This document shows positions 1 through 5,234 of a DNA stretch of 6,212 nt, piece after piece. The notes under the pieces were generated by a model. That model had not been told where the DNA came from, did no database searches, and saw nothing but the letters and a program-made list of their open reading frames with translations. The stretch is from Elusimicrobiota bacterium (GTDB taxonomy: Bacteria > Elusimicrobiota > Elusimicrobia > Elusimicrobiales > UBA9959), in assembly GCA_003500765.1 (NCBI GenBank), contig DNQL01000253.1:1-6212 (forward strand). Reading direction: 5' to 3'. The first letter of the stretch is position 1, and every line of letters begins with the position of its first letter. Made by a program: the position numbers and the translations under genes.

Positions 1-117
1 GCCGCGGCGGCCCTCGTCGGGCCCCAGCCTGGCGAAAACGCCGCCGCAGCGGGGGCAATTGGCCGCGGGGTCCTTTATCTCCTGCCCGCAGTTGGGGCAT
101 TTCATCGGGCGCGTCAT
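1..117 (-). CDS. Zinc-ribbon protein, N-terminal part (runs off left edge)
   Basis: Only the first 39 codons are in the window; the gene continues beyond position 1. The visible protein has two knuckles, CPNC at residues 7-10 and CPRC at residues 21-24, each followed by Gly. This CxxC-x10-CxxC pattern is a typical small zinc ribbon that binds one structural zinc. Such N-terminal ribbons occur in many unrelated bacterial proteins, so the function of the whole protein cannot be told. The ATG at 117 is preferred because a GAGAGG stretch (minus strand, 136-131) precedes it at a long spacing. An in-frame ATG at 105 lacks an SD. The gene is divergent from scpB with only 49 bp between the start codons. 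The next residues after the ribbon are charged and Gly-rich. Confidence 0.75.
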   Translation of the reverse strand, partial: MTRPMKCPNCGQEIKDPAANCPRCGGVFARLGPDEGRRG

Positions 118-166
118 TTTGTAGAATTATCCTCTCGAAGATTTTAACAAATAAAGGAAAAACCGC
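118..166. promoter_or_regulatory. Divergent intergenic spacer, probable promoter region
   Basis: This 49-bp AT-rich spacer lies between the divergent zinc-ribbon and scpB start codons in an otherwise GC-rich window, so promoters for at least one direction probably sit here or overlap the gene starts. A TAGAAT at 122-127 matches a sigma-70 -10 box at 5 of 6 positions for the plus direction. The best -35 at 17-bp spacing (99-104) matches only 3 of 6. The scpB SD, AAGGA at 154-158, is 8 nt from the ATG. No clear operator or inverted repeat is visible. The box assignment is weak. Confidence 0.3.
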
Positions 167-946
167 ATGGCCCTCGTGATAAGTTCCGTTACCGGGAAGA
201 CCGGCTGGCTGCAGATCAACAATCCCGAGAAGAAGAACGCGCTGAGCCTGGAACTCTGCAAGGAGCTGGTGAAGGCTCTGGCGGATTTCAAAAAACAGCA
301 TATCCCGGTGGTTATCATCCGCGCGGAGAAGGACGCCAGGACGTGGTCCTCGGGCCACGACATAACCCAGCTGCCGAAAGTGCATCACGAGCCGCTGGCC
401 TTCGACAGCCCGATGGAGCAGGCGCTGCGCGCCGTGCAGGAATATCCCGGCCCCGTCATCGCCATGGTGCAGGGCGGCGTCTGGGGAGGCGCCTGCGACC
501 TGGCGGTCACCTGCGACCTGGCCATAGGCGACGAGACCTCCACCTTCGCCATAACCCCCGTCAAGATCGGGCTTCCTTACAACGCGGCGGGCATAATGCA
601 TTTCATCAACCGCCTGGGCCTCAACATAGCCAAGGAGATGTTCTTCACCGCCCAGCCCGTCAAGGCGGACCGGGCCTACCACTCCGGCCTGCTCAATTAC
701 CTGGTCAGTTCCAGGGAGATAGAGAGCTTCACGGCCGGCCTGGCCGAGACTATGGCGGCGAACTCTCCGATGGCTATCGCCGTCATCAAGGAGCAGTTCC
801 GTATACTCAGCGAGGGGCATTCCATCAGCCCCGAGGCCTTCGAGCGGATACAGGCGCTGCGCCGCAAGGTTTACAACAGCCACGATTACGCCGAAGGAAT
901 AAAGGCCTTCACGGAGAAGCGCAGGCCGGAATTCAGGGGGAACTGA
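167..946 (+). CDS. scpB: Methylmalonyl-CoA decarboxylase (crotonase superfamily)
   Basis: A 259-residue protein, nearly the length of E. coli ScpB/YgfG (261 aa) and, from memory of that sequence, collinear with it throughout. It should decarboxylate methylmalonyl-CoA to propionyl-CoA in the cytosol without biotin. The residues described for the E. coli enzyme are all present: the oxyanion-hole pair corresponding to His66 and Gly110 (here H64 in SSGHDI and G108 in VWGGA) and the active-site Tyr140 (here Y138 in GLPYN). The family-specific stretches TSTFAITPVKIG, AIAVIKEQ and the C-terminal EKRRPEF also match, which separates it from ordinary enoyl-CoA hydratases; the hydratase catalytic glutamates are not evident. 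AAGGA at 154-158 with 8-nt spacing fixes the start. It is first in an operon and its stop is separated by one base from the next ATG. No methylmalonyl-CoA mutase or propionyl-CoA transferase gene is in the window. Confidence 0.88.
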   Translation: MALVISSVTGKTGWLQINNPEKKNALSLELCKELVKALADFKKQHIPVVIIRAEKDARTWSSGHDITQLPKVHHEPLAFDSPMEQALRAVQEYPGPVIAMVQGGVWGGACDLAVTCDLAIGDETSTFAITPVKIGLPYNAAGIMHFINRLGLNIAKEMFFTAQPVKADRAYHSGLLNYLVSSREIESFTAGLAETMAANSPMAIAVIKEQFRILSEGHSISPEAFERIQALRRKVYNSHDYAEGIKAFTEKRRPEFRGN

Positions 947-947
947 A

Positions 948-1388
948 ATGGAGCCCATCAGGAACTGGAAAGAAGCGTTCGAGGCCGGCAGGGACTACGG
1001 TCTGCTGGTGATACGCCTGGGCGTGGGGCTGATGTTCTTTTTCGTGCACGGCCTGCCCAAGATACAGGCGGGACCGGAGCTCTGGGCGAAACTTGGCGGC
1101 GCGATGGGCAACCTCGGGATAAGCTTCGCCCCCGCTTTCTGGGGCCTCATGGCCGCCTCGGCCGAATGCTTCGGCGGCCTGTTCCTGGCTCTGGGGTTGC
1201 TGGCACGGCCGGCGGCCGCGGCCATGGCTTTCACCATGCTGGTGGCGGCCACCATGCACCTGGCAGCGGGAGACGGGCTCAAGGGCGCCGCGCACGCTAC
1301 GGAACTTTTCTTTGTACTTTCGGGCCTGGTCCTGGCCGGCGCCGGCCGCTTCAGCCTCGACCGGAAGTTCTTCGGGGAGAATATCTGA
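948..1388 (+). CDS. DoxX family membrane protein
   Basis: A 146-residue inner-membrane protein with four predicted helices at about residues 17-37, 60-85, 89-107 and 115-133. DoxX-type features are the first-helix pattern R-x-G-x-G-x-x-F-F-x-HG-x-x-K (R23 to K38), the A-E-x-x-G-G motif in helix 2 (E73, G76, G77), a His at the end of helix 3 (H104), and the closing G-x-G-R-F-S-L-D-R at 131-139. Family members are linked to quinone or thiol-related redox work (DoxD/DoxA of Acidianus, the DoxX-SodA-SseA complex of mycobacteria), but most have no proven role. The start is fixed by translational coupling: the upstream stop and this ATG are arranged TGA-A-ATG, with a G-run (936-940) inside the scpB end acting as SD. 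The tight link suggests expression with scpB. The substrate cannot be inferred. Confidence 0.85.
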   Translation: MEPIRNWKEAFEAGRDYGLLVIRLGVGLMFFFVHGLPKIQAGPELWAKLGGAMGNLGISFAPAFWGLMAASAECFGGLFLALGLLARPAAAAMAFTMLVAATMHLAAGDGLKGAAHATELFFVLSGLVLAGAGRFSLDRKFFGENI

Positions 1389-1422
1389 CAGGCCGGGCGC
1401 GAAGGGATATCGCGGGGAAAGC

Positions 1423-2163
1423 ATGCCAAAGACCGTAATAGTGATGCCCGCCTACAACGCGGCCGCGACGCTGGGCAGCACCGTGCGCGACCTGCCGCCG
1501 GAATACCTGGCCGACGCCATACTGGTGGACGACGCGTCCTCCGACGATACCGTCAGGATCGCTGAGGAACTGGGACTGCGCGTAGTCCGCAGGGAGACCA
1601 ACGGCGGTTACGGCGCCAACCAGAAGACCTGCTACCGGCTCGCACTGGAGGCGGGCGCCGACATAGTGGTAATGCTTCACCCGGACTACCAGTACAACCC
1701 GAAGGTCGTGCCTCACATGGCCTGGCTTATAGAGGAAGGGATATGCGACGTGGTGCTGGGCAACCGGGTCCGGACGCGCCGGGAGGCGCTGGCGGGCGGC
1801 ATGCCGCTGTATAAATACGCGGCCAACCGTTTTCTTTCCCTGCTCTGCAACGTGGTGACCGGCGAGAACCTGGGCGAATGGCACAGCGGCCTGCGCGCCT
1901 ATTCCGCGAAAGCGCTGCGTACCATCCCCTGGGAGGACAATTCCGACGATTTCGTCTTCGACATGCAGTTCCTGGCCCAGGCCTCCTTCTTCGGCCTGCG
2001 CATGGGAGACATCCCGGTGGAGACCAAGTATTTCAGCGAAGCCTCTTCGATAAACTTCAGGCGCAGCACGGTTTACGGCCTGCTGACGCTGGTGGTGATG
2101 GCACGGCACGCCATGGCCCGGGCGGGCCTGTCCCTGCCGCGGCTTTTCCGTCCTAAGGCCTGA
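1423..2163 (+). CDS. Glycosyltransferase family 2 protein
   Basis: A 246-residue protein of the GT-A fold, close in type to dolichyl-phosphate-mannose or polyprenyl-phosphate sugar synthases but without a C-terminal membrane domain. Family features in order are the N-terminal strand and PAYNAA (9-14), the nucleotide-binding VDDASSDDT (35-43), G-G-Y-G-A-N (61-66), the metal-site region MLHPDYQY (84-91), an acceptor-side EWHSGLRAYS (152-161), and DDFVFDMQ (175-182), which holds the likely base region. The first Asp of the usual DxD is His here (H86-P-D88). The ATG at 1423 is chosen because the motif begins right after it and a GGGGAAA at 1414-1420 precedes it; an in-frame ATG at 1312 lies inside the DoxX gene. 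The gap to DoxX is 34 bp, so co-transcription is likely. Donor and acceptor are unknown; a lipid-linked or cell-surface glycan is the usual target. The 3' end overlaps the convergent peptidase gene by 11 bp. Confidence 0.87.
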   Translation: MPKTVIVMPAYNAAATLGSTVRDLPPEYLADAILVDDASSDDTVRIAEELGLRVVRRETNGGYGANQKTCYRLALEAGADIVVMLHPDYQYNPKVVPHMAWLIEEGICDVVLGNRVRTRREALAGGMPLYKYAANRFLSLLCNVVTGENLGEWHSGLRAYSAKALRTIPWEDNSDDFVFDMQFLAQASFFGLRMGDIPVETKYFSEASSINFRRSTVYGLLTLVVMARHAMARAGLSLPRLFRPKA

Positions 2164-3307
2164 GCCCCAGGACGAAACTCCTCTCCTTCCAGATCTTCTC
2201 CATGCCGTCGCGGGGCGGGGCGCGCCCAGGGCCGTCCAGCCGCCGCGCGACGGCGCCCAGCAGCTCTATCAGACCGTGGAAATCCGACACGGCCACGTGC
2301 TCCTGTCCGACTTTCGCCTTTTTCCCGGCCAGGACGCCGTCTATATCGTCCATATTGTGGTAATTGCCCAGCGGCAGGCAGAGGCAGGTCGACTTGAACC
2401 CGTAGAACGAGAAAGCGGAGGCCTCGCAGGTGCCGCCGGGCATCAGTTTGCGCTGGAACCTGAAGCCGGGCCGCTCTTTCCGGTAAACCTCCGCGATATC
2501 CGAAGCCGCGTTGGTCAGCTCAGGCGTGAAGACGCTCATCTTGTCCCCGACCCGGACTATCGGCCCGGCGCCTATCGGCGAATCGTGCGGGAAACTGCGC
2601 GAGCATTCCAGGCAGACGAGGCGCGCGTTCTTCGGCAGCGTGCCGCCCCGGGCCGCGCCGATGGCGCCGACGAAACCCGTTTCCTCCGCGCGGGTGAAGA
2701 GCAGCGCGACATGGCCGAGCTTCCCGTCCCGCGATATCCCCTCGTAGGAGACGAGCGCCGCCGCCACGCAGGCCGCGTCATCGCAGCCGTTGGTCCGGGC
2801 CAGCCCTTTCTTCACCGAGGACTTCGGGAAAAGCCAGCGGCCCAGGCAGCCGGCCGCGACCGGGGCCGCCTTATCCAGCCTGGCGGCAACGGTCTTGAAA
2901 GGTTTCGACGATGAGTCCAGTGAAATTATGCGCGCGGGCCAGGAGCGGCGCAGGGCGGGGTCGAAGATCTCGATGCGCGCTCCTTTGAAATACTGGTCAT
3001 GGACGCCGCCCCGGAATTCCAGCCTCGCTTCCTTCCCGGAAACGGACAGGACCACGAAGGCCGGGTGATCCATATGCGCCGTGATGAACAAAGGCGCCGT
3101 CCGCCGGCAGGCTTTCCTGAAGTCCCGGCGGCGTACGATCAGGTTGCCGCAGCGGTCGCGCTCCAGGACCAGGTTCCGGCGGCGCGCCGCCCATTTTTCA
3201 ACGAGCGACTCCACCGCGCCTTCATGCCCGGCGGCCACCGGCGCCGAGGCGAACTCCAACAGCATCCTCTCGCGTCTTTTCAGTTCGGTTTTTCCGGGAC
3301 CGGCCAT
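2153..3307 (-). CDS. M42-like (M20/M28 clan) zinc metallopeptidase
   Basis: A 384-residue protein with no signal peptide, slightly longer than typical M42 aminopeptidases (about 340-360 aa). Clan MH co-catalytic zinc features appear in order: H78-M-D80 (AHMDHP), D176/D177 in NGCDDAA as bridging ligand, E208-E209 in RAEETGFVGA as catalytic base and ligand, E234 in CLECS at the place where M42 enzymes normally carry Asp, GGTCEASAF (291-299) resembling the GGTDA region, and H317 in GNYHNMD as the last ligand. Residues about 85-170 form the inserted beta-rich domain that M42 enzymes use for assembly. A broad aminopeptidase or peptide-cleaning role in the cytosol is likely; substrate is unknown. 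GGAGG at 3312-3316 with 4-nt spacing supports this ATG. An in-frame Met at residue 15 has a GAGAGG directly abutting it and is a weaker alternative. The stop is TAG at 2153-2155, inside the convergent glycosyltransferase end. Confidence 0.8.
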   Translation of the reverse strand: MAGPGKTELKRRERMLLEFASAPVAAGHEGAVESLVEKWAARRRNLVLERDRCGNLIVRRRDFRKACRRTAPLFITAHMDHPAFVVLSVSGKEARLEFRGGVHDQYFKGARIEIFDPALRRSWPARIISLDSSSKPFKTVAARLDKAAPVAAGCLGRWLFPKSSVKKGLARTNGCDDAACVAAALVSYEGISRDGKLGHVALLFTRAEETGFVGAIGAARGGTLPKNARLVCLECSRSFPHDSPIGAGPIVRVGDKMSVFTPELTNAASDIAEVYRKERPGFRFQRKLMPGGTCEASAFSFYGFKSTCLCLPLGNYHNMDDIDGVLAGKKAKVGQEHVAVSDFHGLIELLGAVARRLDGPGRAPPRDGMEKIWKERSFVLGLRP

Positions 3308-3333
3308 CTCGCCTCCAAATGAGCAATGATCTG

Positions 3334-3350
3334 CCGGGCCCGCGGCCCGG
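3334..3350. repeat. GC-rich inverted repeat in the spacer upstream of the M42-like gene
   Basis: CCGGGCC-CGC-GGCCCGG is a perfect 7-bp stem with a 3-nt loop and all pairs G-C. It lies between the end of the exported thioredoxin-like gene (3388) and the peptidase start (3307). It could end or attenuate minus-strand transcription or protect mRNA ends, but neither side carries a T-run, so it is not a standard intrinsic terminator. Confidence 0.5.
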
Positions 3351-3358
3351 ACATGTCC
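3349..3358. repeat. 10-bp perfect palindrome GGACATGTCC
   Basis: GGACATGTCC reads the same on both strands and shares two bases with the hairpin at 3334-3350. Its size and symmetry would suit a dimeric regulator, 42 to 51 bp upstream of the peptidase ATG. No known operator is recognised, and a 10-bp palindrome can occur by chance. Confidence 0.3.
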
Positions 3359-3387
3359 AATAATATCAATTCCGTTAAAGAAGCCCT

Positions 3388-5139
3388 TTACTTTTTTCCC
3401 GGGCGCGGCGGCGAGAAGAAAGACATAACCTTGTCGGTCAGGCTTTCGTCCGGCAGGGCCCAGATATAGCTGAAGTTCAATCCGCCGAAGCGGCCGTCGA
3501 AGAAAGAGATGGTCTCGCAGGTGCGCACCAGTTCTTTTTTGCCAAGGGCCGGGAGCAAGCCGCCAAAAGTCCCCGGCTTCGCCCCGGCGGGCGGCTCCGC
3601 GGCCCCGGGGCCGGCGATATAAGCCCTGAGCCTGGCCGCGGCCGCCTCTCCCAGCGTCTCCTCTATATCAACCATCGGCGCCCCCGCGAAAATTCCGCCC
3701 GCGTAGCTCAGACCGGAGCAGAACCCGTATTTCTGTTCGGAAGTCAGTCCTTTAAGAAAATTACCCAAAGGCCCTTCGCGGCGCGCCGGGGTCCCGGCCG
3801 GGGCTTCACCCCCTCCTTCCCCGTCACCCTTCCAGGTCCCGCCGTAAAAAAGATAGCCAAGCCCCCGGTAGACATTATCCATGGAGCCGGGGCCCCAGCT
3901 GTCGAAGCGGTATACGATATCCCCGTCACGCATGAAGTAAAAGGTCGGCGAAAGACTGAAATCTATCTCCGGCCAGTCCTCCCTGGACGCCGCCAGGCTG
4001 TATTTCAGGACATGGGAACCGTTCCACTTACCCATACGGGCGAAATCGGCTTTTTCCGTCAGAGGAAGCCCGTGCTTTTTAAAAACTCCCAGCAGACGCC
4101 GGTCTTTCTCTATTTCTTCCAGCGCCCGGTCCGCGGCATGGCAGCCCGGGGAAGCGACTATGATTATCTTGTCGCCCCTCATATCCTCGCCGCGCAGGAG
4201 CATCGGGGCCCCGCTCTTTTCCAGGAAATAAACCGCCCGCGAGCGTTCGCTCCGGGGCCTTTTCCCTTTTATCCTTGGAACCACCTGCAGTTTTTCGCCG
4301 GGATGGGCCAGCCTGAAAACCTCGGCCTCCGCGAACATCCTGAGCCTCAGCAGCGCCCCGTGCATATCGTCGATCATATCCGGATCGGCAAGGCCGCGCT
4401 TTTCCAGTTCCGCCAGCAGGCCGGACTGGGCGGCTATCATCTCTTTTCCCGGACCGTAAAAATTGTAATGGCCCGCTATGCGGTAAGAATCTTTCAGGGC
4501 GGCGTCGGACATCCCGGCCGCCGAAGAGGAGGAAAATCCCCCCGCCGCGAGCAGCGCGGCCGCTTCGGCGCTCACCAGCCGCTTGGCCTCTTCCCGCTCC
4601 CCGTCGTCGCCACGGTTCAGCCAGATAAGTCGTACGGCCGTGTCCAGGAGGGACTCCTCCGAGAGCAGTCCGCTCAGCTCCATGCAGGAGCGGAATCCGG
4701 ACGCCGGGTCCGTTCCGGCCAGGTCCGCCTCGCATACCGGGCCGGAGGCCGTATAAAAAAAAGCCCTGGGCCCCGCGCCTTTTATCTCCGGCCAGTCGGC
4801 CGCGGAGTAAGGCACGGAGTACTCATAGGGACCGGCGGCGTTCAAAGCGGCAAGGGCCGGTAGATCCTCCCCGGGGGCCAGAAAAAGGGCGCGCACCATC
4901 AGCGCGGCCTTCGCGGCGTCGTCGCGGCCCAGCGCCTCCAGAGCCGATACGGCGGCGGGAAGCGACGCGCCGGACCAGACGGCTATTTTAGGCCCGTCGG
5001 AGAGGTCCAGCGCCGGCTTGCCCTCCGTCTTTCCTTCCGGCGTTACCAGCGCGTATCTCCTGAGGGCGCCCCCGGTCCCCGCGGACAGGGCCGCCGGGAC
5101 GCAAAGCGAAAGCGCGAGCGCTATGATAGTCCTTCTCAT
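3388..5139 (-). CDS. Exported protein with two degenerate thioredoxin-like folds
   Basis: A 583-residue protein that I cannot assign to a named family. Residues 1-20 (RR near the start, the hydrophobic core IIALALSLCVPAALSA) form a Sec signal with probable cleavage after ALSA. C13 does not sit in a proper lipobox. Residues about 49-142 look like a thioredoxin/TlpA fold: strand KIAVW, then SLPA (59-62) at the CxxC position, then the GPRAFF strand with the cis-Pro equivalent at 124. Residues about 140-310 are mostly helical. A second thioredoxin-like fold spans about 320-430, with IIIVASPGC, active-site CHAA (333-336) and cis-Pro 398 in SPTFYFMRDGD. A Gly/Pro-rich linker (440-460) and a C-terminal region with C474 and C541 follow. 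C136 and C152 may pair. Start choice: AAGGA at 5148-5152, 8 nt from the ATG at 5139. An in-frame ATG at 5166 would add nine residues. Activity is unlikely to be classical disulfide exchange, since each CxxC equivalent lacks one or both cysteines. Confidence 0.7.
   Translation of the reverse strand: MRRTIIALALSLCVPAALSAGTGGALRRYALVTPEGKTEGKPALDLSDGPKIAVWSGASLPAAVSALEALGRDDAAKAALMVRALFLAPGEDLPALAALNAAGPYEYSVPYSAADWPEIKGAGPRAFFYTASGPVCEADLAGTDPASGFRSCMELSGLLSEESLLDTAVRLIWLNRGDDGEREEAKRLVSAEAAALLAAGGFSSSSAAGMSDAALKDSYRIAGHYNFYGPGKEMIAAQSGLLAELEKRGLADPDMIDDMHGALLRLRMFAEAEVFRLAHPGEKLQVVPRIKGKRPRSERSRAVYFLEKSGAPMLLRGEDMRGDKIIIVASPGCHAADRALEEIEKDRRLLGVFKKHGLPLTEKADFARMGKWNGSHVLKYSLAASREDWPEIDFSLSPTFYFMRDGDIVYRFDSWGPGSMDNVYRGLGYLFYGGTWKGDGEGGGEAPAGTPARREGPLGNFLKGLTSEQKYGFCSGLSYAGGIFAGAPMVDIEETLGEAAAARLRAYIAGPGAAEPPAGAKPGTFGGLLPALGKKELVRTCETISFFDGRFGGLNFSYIWALPDESLTDKVMSFFSPPRPGKK
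3391..3397 (-). other. A-AAA-AAG heptamer adjoining a stop codon
   Basis: The last codons of the exported protein read GGA-AAA-AAG-TAA on the minus strand, so the heptamer A-AAA-AAG is in the phase of a -1 slippery site. Shifting -1 here opens 28 sense codons without a stop that join in frame to the ATG of the peptidase gene at 3307. The strong hairpin at 3334-3350 starts about 40 nt downstream, further than the usual 5-9 nt. Only a 5-bp TAAAG/CTTTA stem is closer. Function is unproven and a chance A-run is possible. Confidence 0.25.
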
Positions 5140-5147
5140 ATTTTCAT

Positions 5148-5152
5148 TCCTT
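5148..5152 (-). promoter_or_regulatory. Ribosome binding site AAGGA for the exported protein
   Basis: AAGGA in an A-rich, unstructured stretch lies 8 nt upstream of the ATG at 5139. That ATG places the signal peptide directly at the N-terminus, so this site decides the preferred start. Confidence 0.6.
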
Positions 5153-5155
5153 TTA

Positions 5156-5193
5156 CCCGCGGGCATGCCCGCTCCGCCCCCGATGGAGCGGGC
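5156..5193. repeat. Overlapping GC-rich inverted repeats in the leader of the exported-protein gene
   Basis: Three overlapping symmetric elements are present: CCCGCGGG (5156-5163), the 14-bp palindrome GCGGGCATGCCCGC (5159-5172), and a 9-bp perfect stem GCCCGCTCC/GGAGCGGGC (5167-5175 with 5185-5193, 9-nt loop). The last two share bases and cannot form together in one RNA. In the minus-strand transcript the 9-bp stem contains GGAG (5175-5172), which would be the SD for the alternative ATG at 5166. The block lies 42 bp after the HAD gene stop and 16 bp before the ATG at 5139. No T-run follows, so an intrinsic terminator is not supported. Confidence 0.5.
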
Positions 5194-5234
5194 GCGCTAA
5201 AAACGCGGAGCAATTTAAATGCCGGGGCCGGACC

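Noticed and set aside
126..131. GATAAT on the minus strand as a -10 box for the zinc-ribbon gene
   Set aside because: It would start transcription only a couple of bases before the ATG and exclude the GAGAGG proposed as SD. There is also no acceptable -35 at normal spacing.
1334..1347. 14-bp palindrome GGCCGGCGCCGGCC
   Set aside because: It encodes the Leu-Ala-Gly-Ala-Gly helix of the DoxX protein; Gly/Ala codons in a GC-rich gene produce such symmetry easily.
2276..2914. 212-residue plus-strand reading frame opposite the peptidase gene
   Set aside because: It is antisense to a gene with clear metallopeptidase motifs, has Arg/Ala/Gly-rich composition typical of GC-rich shadows, and lacks an SD or any domain.
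4012..4863. 283-residue plus-strand reading frame opposite the exported-protein gene
   Set aside because: It lies wholly inside the minus-strand gene, which has a signal peptide and strand-helix pattern. This frame has neither.
5098..5109. Possible lipoprotein signal at C13 of the exported protein
   Set aside because: Leu occupies the -1 position before the Cys, and the hydrophobic stretch continues past it to a good ALSA signal-peptidase I site.
5167..5193. Intrinsic terminator for the HAD gene
   Set aside because: The 9-bp stem is strong, but no T-run follows on either strand. The TTTTT on the minus strand lies before the stem, not after it.
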